Positions 18,585-27,980 of a DNA stretch of 64,000 bases are shown in pieces. The position numbers and the translations under genes were made by a program. Position 1 is the stretch's first letter; the number at the start of each line of letters is the position of its first letter. The notes under the pieces are model-generated. The model had not been told where the DNA came from. It was given only the letters and a program-made list of their open reading frames with translations, and did not search any database. The stretch is taken from the NCBI GenBank assembly GCA_964442075.1, contig CAYTWH010000004.1:62001-126000 (forward strand), read 5' to 3'. The DNA is from CAYTAU01 sp964442075. Its GTDB lineage: Bacteria; Bacteroidota; Bacteroidia; Bacteroidales; CAYTAU01.

Positions 18585-20357
18585 TTAATTGAATCTTTCA
18601 AGTATTGAGTTGTCGTCAATTTCTTTTGAAAGAGATTCTATTGTTTGCATAGGAACTTCAAAAAGATCAAGTATTATCAATCCGTCTAAAGCATTGTTAA
18701 ATTTTGGGTCAATATTAAACCCAATTATTTTGGCATTTAATTTTAAATACTTTTTAAGTAGTATCGGTAATTTTAAATTATTTGGTTCAATATCCTCAAT
18801 AATTTTATCTAATTTACTAAAATCATCCTTAGAGCTTTCAATAAAAATATCCGTATCAACTTCAATATCTGTTTTAACATGAAACCTTTTTCTTGGAGTA
18901 ATATAAGCTGCAAGGTTATAATCAAAATAATTAGCTTTTATAAATTGGATTATAATGCTTTTTGAGAATTTTGAAAAAATATTGCTTATGCTTACGGGCC
19001 CAAGTAGATATCTATATTCAGGATTTTTAAGCAGAAGATAAAGTATTCCCTTCCACAACAAAAATAATGGAATAATTTGTCTTTGATATTCTTTTACAAT
19101 AAACGATCTGCCAAGTTCAATTGATTCTGCTAATATGGGGTTAAATTGTTTTTTTATCTTAAACAAAGTCTCTGTATAAAATCCTTTTTGCCCATATTTT
19201 GATATTATCTCTTTTCCTTTTCCAACTCTATATGCCCCAACAATTTGTTGTAAATTTGTATCCCAAATAAATAACTGGTGATAATAAAGGTCAAATTCGT
19301 CAATATCTATACCGCGATTAGTCCCTTCACCCATTTCACGAAAAGTAACTTCGCGTAAACGACCTATTTCAGTTAAAATATTAGGAATATTTTCAGGAGG
19401 CGAACAATAAACCTCAAAATTTTTCTGTTTTAATAAAAAATCCGCTTTTGGCAATTCTTTTATTTCTTTAACAAGTAATTTTTGCGAAATACTATCAACT
19501 ATTTGTTCTCCTTTTTTTAAATGCAAAATGCCTTTTCTGAAAAACTTTTTAACTTCTAGGGATGTTCCCAAAGCATATGTTTTTGCTCTTAAAAATCTTC
19601 CGTAACGTTCTATATCAAAAAAATCTTCCTGATCCTTTATGGAAATAGGATTACCAATTTTTATTTTTATGATTTTTCTCTTTTTGTTTAATAACTCTGA
19701 TGGCAATTTTGCTGTTTGCAACATTGGGTGAATTAATCCGAGTATATGAAAAAATCTGCTGTTTGTACCTTTAAAATATATTGGAATAACAGGAACTTGT
19801 GCTTTTTTTATTAATCTAACTGCCGAATTTTGCCATTGTCTGTCTGTAATTATACTTGTATCGGAAGTATATGCCGATACTTCTCCGGCAGGAAATATCC
19901 CAAGGGGGTTTCCTTCTTGCATATGACTCATTGCCAATTTAATACCGGCATAACTTGCTTGTGTTTCAAGTTGGTTTAATGATAAATAGAAGTTTTCCAA
20001 GGGCTTGATATTTTGAAGAAGAAAATTAGCCATTACCTTAAAGTCAGGCCTAATTTCAGACAGAATTTTAATTAATAAAATTCCATCTAAACCACCATAA
20101 GGATGATTTGAAATAGTGATAAATGAACCTTCTTTGGGAATTTTTTTTAAATCTTCTTCACTAATTTCGTAGTTAATTCTTAAAAATTTTGTTAAAGCTT
20201 CAAAGAACTGATCTTTAGGCAGGTTACATATCTGAGAATATACTTTATTTATTTTTCTTGTACGCAATAAGGTCATCAAAAATTTTGATGTACGCATTCC
20301 TCCTTTACCCTTTAATTTTATAGCCTTATTAAAGTCTTTTGGATCAACAAGTTTCAT
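18585..20357 (-). CDS. OlsF-like bifunctional acyltransferase (aminolipid synthesis)
   Basis: This 590-residue protein has two domains. The N-terminal one (about 60-290) is a PlsC/AGPAT-type acyltransferase with ISNHPYGGLDG (His85, Asp91) and FPAGEVSAY. The C-terminal one (about 310-500) is a GNAT-like N-acyltransferase of the OlsB/hemolysin type (LREVTFREMGEGTNRGIDIDEFDLYYHQLFIWD, AYRVGKG, ESIELGRSFIVKEYQRQIIPLFLLWKGI). This order matches OlsF, which makes ornithine lipids in Serratia and Flavobacterium. In Bacteroides the two activities are separate GlsB and GlsA proteins making glycine lipids. So the product is probably an N,O-diacyl amino acid lipid; the amino acid cannot be told. The His-Asp spacing is HX5D, not the classic HX4D. 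The gene follows a lipoprotein gene by 12 bases. Confidence 0.85.
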   Translation of the reverse strand: MKLVDPKDFNKAIKLKGKGGMRTSKFLMTLLRTRKINKVYSQICNLPKDQFFEALTKFLRINYEISEEDLKKIPKEGSFITISNHPYGGLDGILLIKILSEIRPDFKVMANFLLQNIKPLENFYLSLNQLETQASYAGIKLAMSHMQEGNPLGIFPAGEVSAYTSDTSIITDRQWQNSAVRLIKKAQVPVIPIYFKGTNSRFFHILGLIHPMLQTAKLPSELLNKKRKIIKIKIGNPISIKDQEDFFDIERYGRFLRAKTYALGTSLEVKKFFRKGILHLKKGEQIVDSISQKLLVKEIKELPKADFLLKQKNFEVYCSPPENIPNILTEIGRLREVTFREMGEGTNRGIDIDEFDLYYHQLFIWDTNLQQIVGAYRVGKGKEIISKYGQKGFYTETLFKIKKQFNPILAESIELGRSFIVKEYQRQIIPLFLLWKGILYLLLKNPEYRYLLGPVSISNIFSKFSKSIIIQFIKANYFDYNLAAYITPRKRFHVKTDIEVDTDIFIESSKDDFSKLDKIIEDIEPNNLKLPILLKKYLKLNAKIIGFNIDPKFNNALDGLIILDLFEVPMQTIESLSKEIDDNSILERFN

Positions 20358-20369
20358 GAATTAAAAAAT

Positions 20370-21146
20370 TTACTTAACTATCTCACATTCTTCCATTATA
20401 ACATTTCCAAAAACCTCTCCTTTGATAATCCCTTTTATCACAATATCATTTCTGTTATTTGCAATACTTTCGGGTGGTTCTTCAAGCATTCTGCATCCTA
20501 CCGCTTTGTCTTTTGTTTCAGGGTCTGCAAGATCAACACGAATTGTAACACCATAACTGGTTGTAGAAGTTGTTGTTGAACTGTAATATCCAATTACCGA
20601 AACTTCTTTATTGTTCCACGCAAAATAAGAATTATGTAAATCCTGAACAAATATTGGTTCTGTTCCAATATTTTCAGGGTTAAGATTACTGTTTTCTTTT
20701 ATTTCACCGTCAATAGACACAATTTCACAATCTTTTAAAGTTATTGAGCCAAAAGAACTACCATCAATAGTCCCTTTAACAACAATTGTTTTTGATTGTT
20801 CAACTTTTTCGCCTTCATAGTCTTCTAATAATTCACAGTACACAAGTTGTGTTGATGAATCGGGATTACTTACTAATTTCACTTCATCTTTTACACTGCC
20901 GTATGAAAACATAATATCGCAATAAGCTATAACTGTTACTTCTTTTCCTTCCCATGCAAAAAATGCTTTTTTTAGTTCCGCAACGGGTATTGGAATATTT
21001 GTATCTACTTTTTCGGGATTTAATAATGTATTTTCCTGAATAACTTCTTCTTCAATAATTACAGCTTCTTCTACAGTTTCATTTTTACAATTGTTGAAAA
21101 TAAAAACAAGAAAGAAAATTAAGGATAATAATATTAGATTTTTCAT
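20370..21146 (-). CDS. Lipoprotein with two OB-fold-like domains
   Basis: This 258-residue protein has an N-terminal hydrophobic segment ending in FIFNNCKNE, with Cys20 as the likely lipidated residue, then an acidic linker rich in Glu. Two homologous ~105-residue halves follow. Each starts NPE(K/N)...ELKKAFFAWEGKEVTVIAY or DLHNSYFAWNNKEVSVIGY and ends VVKGTIDGSSFGSITLKDCEIV or VIKGIIKGEVFGNVIMEECEIV. That is an internal duplication of a beta-barrel domain resembling the tRNA_anti-like OB fold. No catalytic residue stands out, so ligand or partner binding is more likely. It is the first gene of a probable two-gene unit with the acyltransferase. Confidence 0.72.
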   Translation of the reverse strand: MKNLILLSLIFFLVFIFNNCKNETVEEAVIIEEEVIQENTLLNPEKVDTNIPIPVAELKKAFFAWEGKEVTVIAYCDIMFSYGSVKDEVKLVSNPDSSTQLVYCELLEDYEGEKVEQSKTIVVKGTIDGSSFGSITLKDCEIVSIDGEIKENSNLNPENIGTEPIFVQDLHNSYFAWNNKEVSVIGYYSSTTTSTTSYGVTIRVDLADPETKDKAVGCRMLEEPPESIANNRNDIVIKGIIKGEVFGNVIMEECEIVK

Positions 21147-21214
21147 TTTATTTAAATATGTTTACATAAGGAAATTTTCAACAAAAATAAACAATTTTTT
21201 ATTATGAATCGAAT

Positions 21215-21883
21215 ATGAAAATTATTAACTTAATGAAACATCTATCATTTATATTATTCGCAATTGCGTTATTTTGTTTTTTTTCTTGCAACAACAATGT
21301 TGAAAACAAAAAACACACAGAAAATGTTGTTGAACAAACAATTGAAATTGAAATAGACAACGGTGAAAGTTTGTTAATTCAAACAAAAGACACAAATTTA
21401 AGCTTATTTGTTAAAAATCAAATTACGGGATATAAAGTGTTAAATAATGATAAAAATGACAAACTTTATACTCTTGAACATTCCGATTTTATATTTTCCG
21501 AATATGCTCTGCTAAAAAAAGAAACAACAATTAATTATGGCGAAATAAGCGGCATTTATCCAAAATTGAATCTCTATTTGTATTCATATAAAGACAGTAT
21601 TCTGTGTTTAAATGCTTTTTCAATCTGGTTAAGATCTATTGGTAATGATAGTGAAATTAAAATAATGAAAAATAAAGAACACGTAAAAACACCGCCAATA
21701 TATGCTATAAAAACTGATATGGAAATTTTTGTTTTATATTATTTATGTGAGCATAATGAAAACAACTGGATAGAAATAAAAGAAAAAATGCAAAATTATT
21801 ATAAAGACAAAAATCATATAATAATGGATATTGATTGTGGGGGTCCACTGATTTGGGAATTGTGTGCGATTAAAATGGATTAA
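21215..21883 (+). CDS. Lipoprotein of unknown function
   Basis: This gene codes for 222 residues. The signal peptide ends in a lipobox-like FCFFSC (Cys25). A second ATG at 21233 (MKHLSFIL) would give a slightly shorter signal peptide and is an equally good start. The mature protein is Lys/Glu/Asn-rich and beta-like, with no named domain seen; the C-terminus contains DIDCGGPLIWELCAIKMD. It lies divergent from the OB-fold lipoprotein (68 bases apart) and 31 bases upstream of the SIR2-like gene, with which it may be co-transcribed. Confidence 0.65.
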   Translation: MKIINLMKHLSFILFAIALFCFFSCNNNVENKKHTENVVEQTIEIEIDNGESLLIQTKDTNLSLFVKNQITGYKVLNNDKNDKLYTLEHSDFIFSEYALLKKETTINYGEISGIYPKLNLYLYSYKDSILCLNAFSIWLRSIGNDSEIKIMKNKEHVKTPPIYAIKTDMEIFVLYYLCEHNENNWIEIKEKMQNYYKDKNHIIMDIDCGGPLIWELCAIKMD

Positions 21884-21914
21884 AAACAATTATGATAAAA
21901 TATTAAACCTAACT

Positions 21915-22817
21915 ATGATTAAAGAAAAAACAGTATTTATATTAGGTGCAGGTGCAAGCATTCCTTATGGTATGCCTTCTGGAGATAACTTAATTCTGAA
22001 TATTTTCAACAATTTAGAAACCCAAGACTATGCGAAACGCATTATTGATGAGGGATTTATAGAATTAGATTTAGAAGAGTTTAGGGAATCTTTAATGTCT
22101 TCAAGTGTATCTTCAATTGATTTGTTTTTGAAAAACAGACCTAAGTTTATCAAGCTAGGCAAGATTTTAATAGCTTATGAATTAATGTTAAAAGAAAATC
22201 ATGATTCAGTAATTAACTTTAAATCTGATTGGTTGAGATATTTGTGGGGAATAATGATGTCAGATTGCACACCCTTAGATTTTAACAATAATAACATTAC
22301 TTTTATTACATTTAATTATGATAGAATACTTGAACATTATTTGTTTACATCTTTAAAAAGTATTTTTGGATTATCTGATAATGAAACTGCAAAAAAGATT
22401 AAAGAAATACCAATTTTTCATGTTTTTGGTAAATTAGGGAGCCTGCCATGGGAGGGAAATTCAAAACATAGAGCTTTTAGTAAAAAACTCGGGACATTCA
22501 GCTCTTTATTAGAACTAAGTGAATCTATTAAAACAATATATGAGTTTGAAGGCAGCTCCCTTGCAAATAATATTTATCATCATCTTCAAGAAGCTGAAAG
22601 AATATATTTTCTTGGATTTGGTTACCATACGATGAATTTGAAATTGCTAAAATTGTCTGATTTAGATAGTGAGAAATACATTAATGGTACTACTTTAGGG
22701 ATATCGCCACAAGATTTTAATCGGCTAAAAAACATTGTGCCTGATAAATTTAATAATTTATCCCTTGGTGGGCTTGACATCTATGGTTTTATGAAAAACA
22801 AAATGATTTTAAGTTAA
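21915..22817 (+). CDS. SIR2-like domain protein (putative NAD-consuming defence protein)
   Basis: This gene codes for 300 residues from ATG 21915. An upstream ATG (21864) would overlap the preceding gene and adds an unrelated lead; the Rossmann-like core begins right after the chosen start. Motifs follow the SIR2-like superfamily in order: nucleotide-binding TVFILGAGASIPYGMPSG near the N-terminus, FITFNYDRILEHYL (the T-x-NYD element), the His element IFHVFGKLGSLPW, and IYFLGFGYHTMN. Zinc-binding cysteines of true sirtuin deacetylases are absent. Proteins of this type often degrade NAD+ in anti-phage systems (ThsA, DSR-type, SIR2-HerA). No Thoeris, HerA or Argonaute partner is adjacent, so it would have to act alone. 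The defence role is inference. Confidence 0.75.
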   Translation: MIKEKTVFILGAGASIPYGMPSGDNLILNIFNNLETQDYAKRIIDEGFIELDLEEFRESLMSSSVSSIDLFLKNRPKFIKLGKILIAYELMLKENHDSVINFKSDWLRYLWGIMMSDCTPLDFNNNNITFITFNYDRILEHYLFTSLKSIFGLSDNETAKKIKEIPIFHVFGKLGSLPWEGNSKHRAFSKKLGTFSSLLELSESIKTIYEFEGSSLANNIYHHLQEAERIYFLGFGYHTMNLKLLKLSDLDSEKYINGTTLGISPQDFNRLKNIVPDKFNNLSLGGLDIYGFMKNKMILS

Positions 22818-22898
22818 ACACATATTGTCTAAAAAACCCTATGGCTATATAGGATTCAATTTCTTTGACTTTTTTATTTTTGACTTAATTTTTTCTCT

Positions 22899-25025
22899 TT
22901 ACTCCAAGTCTTTCATACTTAATTGTATTCTTTTTCTTTCAATATCAACATCAATTATTTTTACTTTAACATGTTGATGCAAAGAAACTACTTCGGCGGG
23001 ATTTTTTATAAATTCATTTTTAATATTTGAAATATGAACCAATCCGTCTTGTTTAATGCCAATATCGACAAATGCTCCAAAATTTGTAATATTTGTAACA
23101 ATACCGGGTAATATTTCACCTGTTTTTAGATCCTCAATTGTTTTAATATTGGCTGCAAATTCAAAAACTTTTGCTTTTTTTCTTGGGTCACGACCGGGTT
23201 TTGCCAATTCATTTATAATATCATTTAGGGTTGGCAAACCAATTTCATCATTAATATAATTTTTTATATTTATTTTATTGCGAAGATTCTCATCGTTTAT
23301 CAATTCTTCAACAGAGCAATTTGCATCTTTAGCCATTTTTGCTACAAGCTTATATCTTTCGGGATGAACAGCACTGTTGTCTAAAGGATTTTTACTATTT
23401 GAAATTCTCAAAAATCCTGCTGCTTGCTGATATGCTTTATCTCCCATGCGTGGCACCTTCATTAAATCTGCCCGATTTTCAAATTTCCCTTTTTCTTTTC
23501 TGAAATCAATAATATTTTGAGCCAGTTGCGAGCTTAATCCTGAAACATAAATAAGCAAATATTTGCTTGCAGTATTAAGGTTAACACCAACAAGATTAAC
23601 ACAGCTTTCAACCACATGGTCAAGGCTTTGCTGTAACATTTTTTGATTTACATCGTGTTGATATTGACCAACTCCTATCGATTTTGGGTCGATTTTTACA
23701 AGCTCTGCCAGCGGATCCATTAATCTTCTGCCAATTGATACTGCGCCCCTTACCGTAACATCATAATCGGGAAATTCTTCTCTTGCAACTTTTGATGCTG
23801 AATAGATTGATGCACCGTTTTCATTTATCACAAAAACCTTAATGTCTTTTTCGAATCTTATTCGTTTAATAAATGTTTCGGTTTCTCTGCCTGCTGTTCC
23901 GTTTCCTATTGAAATAGCATCAATTTTATAAGCATTTATTAATGATAATATTTTACCGGAAGCTTGTTTTGCTTCTTTTTGGGGAGGATTAGGATATATT
24001 GTAGCATTTGTAAGTAAATTACCCTGTTCATCTAAACAAACAACTTTACAACCGGTTCTGAATCCGGGATCTATTGCAAGTGTTCTTACTTCCCCAAGAG
24101 GTGCAGCAAGTAGTAATTGTCTTAAATTTATTGCAAAAACATTTATCGCATCCTCGTCTGCCGTTTCTTTATAATAATTAATTATTTCTGTTTCTATTGA
24201 TGGAGATAAAAGCCTTTTATAGCTGTCTGTAATAGCTTCTTTCAGATAAATTGATGTATTGAGGGTTTTTACAAATAATTTTTCAAGAATATAAATAGCG
24301 TCTTCAACAGGAGGCGAAACGGAGACTCTTAAAAATCCATCGTTCAATCCTCTTAATACGGCTAAAATTCTATGTGAAGGACACTTGTTTATAAGCTCTG
24401 AAAAATCGAAGTAATCTTCGTATTTTATTCCTTCTTCTTTTTTTGTTTTAATAATTTTTGAAAATATTTTCCCTTCGCCACGAAACAGATTCCGAATTTT
24501 ATTTCTTGCATGTTGATTTTCACTTATCCACTCTGCAACAATATCTTTTGCTCCGCTTATTGCATCTTCTATTGTTAATATTTCGTCATTTAAAAATGAT
24601 CCTGCCTTGTTTTCAATATCGGTAATTTTCTGTTCAAATATAATTTTGGCAAGAGGTTCAAGACCTTTTGCTTTTGCAACAGATGCTCTGGTTTTTTTCT
24701 TGGGTTTATATGGGAGATATATATCCTCAAGTTCAATTAATGATGTCGCATTATTAAGTTGTTCAAGCAGATTATCTGTAAGCTTTTCCTGCTCTTTTAA
24801 TGATTTAATTATACTTTCCCGACGCTTATCAATTTCAAGCAACTTGGTAATTTGGTCTTTTATTGCAGCAATAACTACTTCATCAAGACTACCTGTTGCT
24901 TCTTTTCTATATCTGCTAATAAAAGGTATTGTAGCTCCTTCGTCAAGTAATTTCAAAGTGTTTTTTACCTGAGTATCAGAAATATTTAAATTTTGTGATA
25001 TAGTTTTTATGTATTTGCTGTTCAT
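22899..25025 (-). CDS. tex: Tex family transcription accessory / RNA-binding protein
   Basis: This 708-residue protein has the standard Tex architecture: an N-terminal helical region (GATIPFISRYRKEATGSLDE), a YqgF/RNase H-like domain (LAIDPGFRTGCKVVCLD), helix-hairpin-helix motifs (LNTASKYLLIYVSGLSSQLAQNIIDFR) and a C-terminal S1 RNA-binding domain (GEILPGIVTNITNFGAFVDIGIKQDGLVHIS). Tex is a conserved cytoplasmic nucleic-acid-binding protein affecting transcription. Its start lies 15 bases downstream of a lipoprotein gene, so it is the last gene of a three-gene minus-strand unit. Confidence 0.95.
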   Translation of the reverse strand: MNSKYIKTISQNLNISDTQVKNTLKLLDEGATIPFISRYRKEATGSLDEVVIAAIKDQITKLLEIDKRRESIIKSLKEQEKLTDNLLEQLNNATSLIELEDIYLPYKPKKKTRASVAKAKGLEPLAKIIFEQKITDIENKAGSFLNDEILTIEDAISGAKDIVAEWISENQHARNKIRNLFRGEGKIFSKIIKTKKEEGIKYEDYFDFSELINKCPSHRILAVLRGLNDGFLRVSVSPPVEDAIYILEKLFVKTLNTSIYLKEAITDSYKRLLSPSIETEIINYYKETADEDAINVFAINLRQLLLAAPLGEVRTLAIDPGFRTGCKVVCLDEQGNLLTNATIYPNPPQKEAKQASGKILSLINAYKIDAISIGNGTAGRETETFIKRIRFEKDIKVFVINENGASIYSASKVAREEFPDYDVTVRGAVSIGRRLMDPLAELVKIDPKSIGVGQYQHDVNQKMLQQSLDHVVESCVNLVGVNLNTASKYLLIYVSGLSSQLAQNIIDFRKEKGKFENRADLMKVPRMGDKAYQQAAGFLRISNSKNPLDNSAVHPERYKLVAKMAKDANCSVEELINDENLRNKINIKNYINDEIGLPTLNDIINELAKPGRDPRKKAKVFEFAANIKTIEDLKTGEILPGIVTNITNFGAFVDIGIKQDGLVHISNIKNEFIKNPAEVVSLHQHVKVKIIDVDIERKRIQLSMKDLE

Positions 25026-25040
25026 TTTGCAGGTAATAAA

Positions 25041-25484
25041 TTAATAGTTGTCATATTTTAATTTCACATCAATATAGCCTCCTGTAATATCCCAGCATGT
25101 AGAATCACATATTACAGATGATGTTTTTTTAATTTTATCGCCGTCTATTGCAATAATTGTTTTGTCATCAACTTTGTATTTGGCTGTTGCAGAATAGCTT
25201 TTGTCAAGCTTAACCGGAACTTGAAAAAAGGGTTGGTCAATAGTGTCATAAGCTATAATATCGTTGTTTTCAATATCTCCCTCAAAAACAGTAATTACAA
25301 CTTCGGGGTTTTGTTTATTTATTGTTAAACTAATCATTAAATGTCCTTCTTCCGGCTCTATGGTGTTACAGTCAGAATAATCATAATCATAACAATCTTC
25401 ATCGGTATATTCATCATAATCACCACAACTAATTATCATTAATAATGAAAAAATAAGAAGTAATATGCTTTTAAATCGGTTCAT
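25041..25484 (-). CDS. Small lipoprotein of unknown function
   Basis: The frame is open to 25571, but ATG 25484 begins a typical lipoprotein signal (MNRFKSILLLIFSLLMIISCGDYDEY, lipobox IISC) and avoids overlap with the upstream gene. This gives 147 residues. An acidic Asp/Tyr-rich stretch (GDYDEYTDEDCYDYDYSDC) follows the lipidation site. Then comes a beta-rich domain (GHLMISLTINKQNPEVVITVFEGDIENNDIIAYDTI) resembling Ig-like or DUF-type envelope domains. Four further cysteines may form disulfides. It sits between the ankyrin gene (13 bases) and tex (15 bases). Confidence 0.7.
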   Translation of the reverse strand: MNRFKSILLLIFSLLMIISCGDYDEYTDEDCYDYDYSDCNTIEPEEGHLMISLTINKQNPEVVITVFEGDIENNDIIAYDTIDQPFFQVPVKLDKSYSATAKYKVDDKTIIAIDGDKIKKTSSVICDSTCWDITGGYIDVKLKYDNY

Positions 25485-25497
25485 ATTCGCAAAACTA

Positions 25498-26913
25498 TTA
25501 GAAATATATGTGAGAATTTGCATTTTGCTGGCTTTTAATATTAAGAAAAACAATAAAAGAAAAATTGACACGATGTTTAGGAATTCCTTCTACTTTAAAA
25601 TCGATATATTCATAATTTATTTTTGCAGCAACATAATTATTCATTGTGTAAAATCCTATTTGAGGAACAAAAAGAAATTTGTCATCAATTTTTGTGTTAA
25701 TTCCTCTGTAGTTGCCATAAGTATATATGCCTCGCGTTCCAACAAATATTCCGTTTTGGTTTTCTAATTTTGCAGAAATATTAAATCTTTTTTCTGCATC
25801 AATAAAAAGAAATGAGCGCCTTTCCCATAATTGCTCATAAACGTTATCCGATTGCTTAACAAGAACTCTTTTTGCCCAGTAATTGTTTGCAATTCCAATA
25901 TCAAAACTCAATTTAAACTTACTGTCAATAATTCCCAGTTTAGTTTCAAACATGAAATTTTTTTGATTAAAATTAAAGCCGTATGAGAAAAATAGCTTAT
26001 TAAAATATGGCAAAAACTTATTTTTCACTCCTTTTTTGATTAGAGTATCAACAATTTCTGATTGATTAGAAGCAACTGCAAGTTTGTATGGGTCATCGTG
26101 ATATTTGTCCTTGGATTTTATATTGGCATCATGATTAAGCAGGAAATAAACAATTTCAGAATGCCCGTTTCTTATTGCAAGGCTTAATGCGGTTGATTTT
26201 TTATCGTTTATTTTATTGATCTCAGCATTATTTTCAACAAGCAATTTTACAATATCATAATCTCCAACTTGTGATGCAAGCATTAAAGAAGTAAATGCGT
26301 ATTTATCAACAGCATTAACATCTGCACTTTTTTCAATTAACAATTTTGCGGTTGAATAATTTCCATAAAAAGAGGCTATCATTAGTGGTGTATAACCAGC
26401 ATTTGTTTTCTCTTCAATATTTGCTTTGTAAAACAATAACATGTCGGTTAAAACATAATAATTATACGCAGCAGTATAATGCAAAGCGGTTTTCCCGTTA
26501 TTATCAGAAATTGACGGGTCTGCATTTCTCATGAGTAAATATTGCACAACATTTTCGTGATTGCTTTTTACAGCAGCGATCAATGATGTTTCTCCACTTT
26601 GTGGCGTTAAATTAACATCTGCACCATTTGCAACAAGAACCCTTACTGCTTCATAATTTCCGTTTTGAGAGGCATACATAAGGGCAGATATTTCATCATA
26701 AGTTTTTGAATTAACATCAGCCCCTTTTTTAAGTAATTCTAATACCCTGTTTGCATTTCCGCTATCGGCAGCAAGAATAAGTTTGTAATTTAATTCTTCT
26801 TGTAAAATTTTTAATGTGTCGTTTTCGGGAACACTTATAATAGTATCTTGTGAAAAACTTATTTTAAATATAAAAAATATGATAAAAAGAAAAGAAAGAA
26901 ATTTTGACGACAT
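25498..26913 (-). CDS. Secreted ankyrin-repeat protein with C-terminal outer-membrane-like barrel
   Basis: This 471-residue protein has a signal peptide (MSSKFLSFLFIIFFIFKISFSQ). Seven or eight ankyrin repeats cover about residues 40-300 (for example ALMYASQNGNYEAVRVLVANGADVN and SLMLASQVGDYDIVKLLVENNAEIN). About 170 residues of alternating beta pattern follow (KLFFSYGFNFNQKNFMFETKLGIID ... INYEYIDFKVEGI ... VNFSFIVFLNI). The tail looks like a small outer-membrane barrel, which would present the ankyrin domain to the periplasm. This pairing is uncommon. It is the first gene of the unit with the lipoprotein and tex. Confidence 0.8.
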   Translation of the reverse strand: MSSKFLSFLFIIFFIFKISFSQDTIISVPENDTLKILQEELNYKLILAADSGNANRVLELLKKGADVNSKTYDEISALMYASQNGNYEAVRVLVANGADVNLTPQSGETSLIAAVKSNHENVVQYLLMRNADPSISDNNGKTALHYTAAYNYYVLTDMLLFYKANIEEKTNAGYTPLMIASFYGNYSTAKLLIEKSADVNAVDKYAFTSLMLASQVGDYDIVKLLVENNAEINKINDKKSTALSLAIRNGHSEIVYFLLNHDANIKSKDKYHDDPYKLAVASNQSEIVDTLIKKGVKNKFLPYFNKLFFSYGFNFNQKNFMFETKLGIIDSKFKLSFDIGIANNYWAKRVLVKQSDNVYEQLWERRSFLFIDAEKRFNISAKLENQNGIFVGTRGIYTYGNYRGINTKIDDKFLFVPQIGFYTMNNYVAAKINYEYIDFKVEGIPKHRVNFSFIVFLNIKSQQNANSHIYF

Positions 26914-27038
26914 ACTATTTTTTAATTTTTTATAAAAGTAGATAATTAAATAAAAACTAGAAAAAATTTCTCACAAAAATTAAACCAATGCAAATTCAAA
27001 TATAAAAGATATTATCTTTGTTTTGTAATATTTGCAAA

Positions 27039-27980
27039 ATGGAATATTTGATTCTTATAGCTGGATTTTTAGTTCTTGCAGTAAGTGGAAATTATTTGAT
27101 TGAGGGAAGTGTTTCTCTTGCCCGACATTTAAAGATTTCCACCTTAGTTGTTGGTGTTGTTGTTGTTTCTTTCGGGACATCAGCACCGGAATTAATAGTA
27201 AGCTTACAGGCAGCCTTAAATGGTCATCCCGATATTGCAATTGGCAATGTTATAGGGTCAAATATATCAAATATTGCACTTGTTTTGGGTATTACAGCTT
27301 TACTTTTGCCAATTCCTGTTAAAAGTAATTCTATAAAGATCGATTGGCCCGTTATGATGCTTTCAAGCATTTTGCTTTATGTTTTTATATTAAATTATAT
27401 AATTGAAAGATGGGAAGGCGCAATATTAATAACATCAATAATTGTTTTTATTTATTGGTCTATACGTAGTTCAAGAAAAAAAACTGAAAATAACAATAGC
27501 ATTGATAAACCAAAGCATAAATTATATTTGGCAATAATTTTTATTATTGTTTCTTGTGTAGGACTTGTTTTTGGAGCAAAATTATTTGTAAATTCCTCGA
27601 TTGAAATTGCCAGAAATTTTGATATAAGCGAAAGAGTAATTTCAGTAACATTAGTTGCTTTTGGCACAAGTGTGCCAGAATTGGTTGCTTCTATTGTTGC
27701 GGTATTTAAAAAACAAATGGACATATCAATAGGCAATATTATTGGTTCAAATATTTTTAATGTTCTTGCAATTATAGGTATAACAAGTATTGTTACACCA
27801 ATATCAAATATTGACAAGGGAATTGTTAATTTCGATATTTTTTGGATGCTTGGTATATCTGCATTACTTTTTTTATTTATAATTCCGCTCAAAGGAGGTA
27901 TACTTAACAGGTGGAAAGGACTATTGCTATTAATTTCTTATGCAGTTTATATATTTTTACTTTTTTATTTAAGAAAATGA
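27039..27980 (+). CDS. Calcium/sodium antiporter (CaCA family, YrbG-like)
   Basis: This gene codes for 313 residues from ATG 27039 (MEYLILIAGFLVLAVSGNYL); the frame is open from 27018 but the extra residues are not part of the family. The two inverted alpha repeats are clear: GTSAPELIVSLQAAL...GNVIGSNISNIALVLGITALL in the first half and GTSVPELVASIVAVF...GNIIGSNIFNVLAIIGITSIV in the second. About ten membrane helices are present. It exchanges Ca2+ for Na+ or H+ at the inner membrane. TATCTTTG at 27013-27020 fits a -7 box but lacks a -33. The stop overlaps the lolD start (ATGA). Confidence 0.92.
   Translation: MEYLILIAGFLVLAVSGNYLIEGSVSLARHLKISTLVVGVVVVSFGTSAPELIVSLQAALNGHPDIAIGNVIGSNISNIALVLGITALLLPIPVKSNSIKIDWPVMMLSSILLYVFILNYIIERWEGAILITSIIVFIYWSIRSSRKKTENNNSIDKPKHKLYLAIIFIIVSCVGLVFGAKLFVNSSIEIARNFDISERVISVTLVAFGTSVPELVASIVAVFKKQMDISIGNIIGSNIFNVLAIIGITSIVTPISNIDKGIVNFDIFWMLGISALLFLFIIPLKGGILNRWKGLLLLISYAVYIFLLFYLRK

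Noticed and set aside
22825..22860. CCTAT...ATAGG after the SIR2-like gene as a terminator
   Set aside because: The stem is short and imperfect and the T run is weak.
27452..27892. 146-codon minus-strand ORF inside the calcium antiporter gene
   Set aside because: Antisense shadow of a clear CaCA gene; no independent features.
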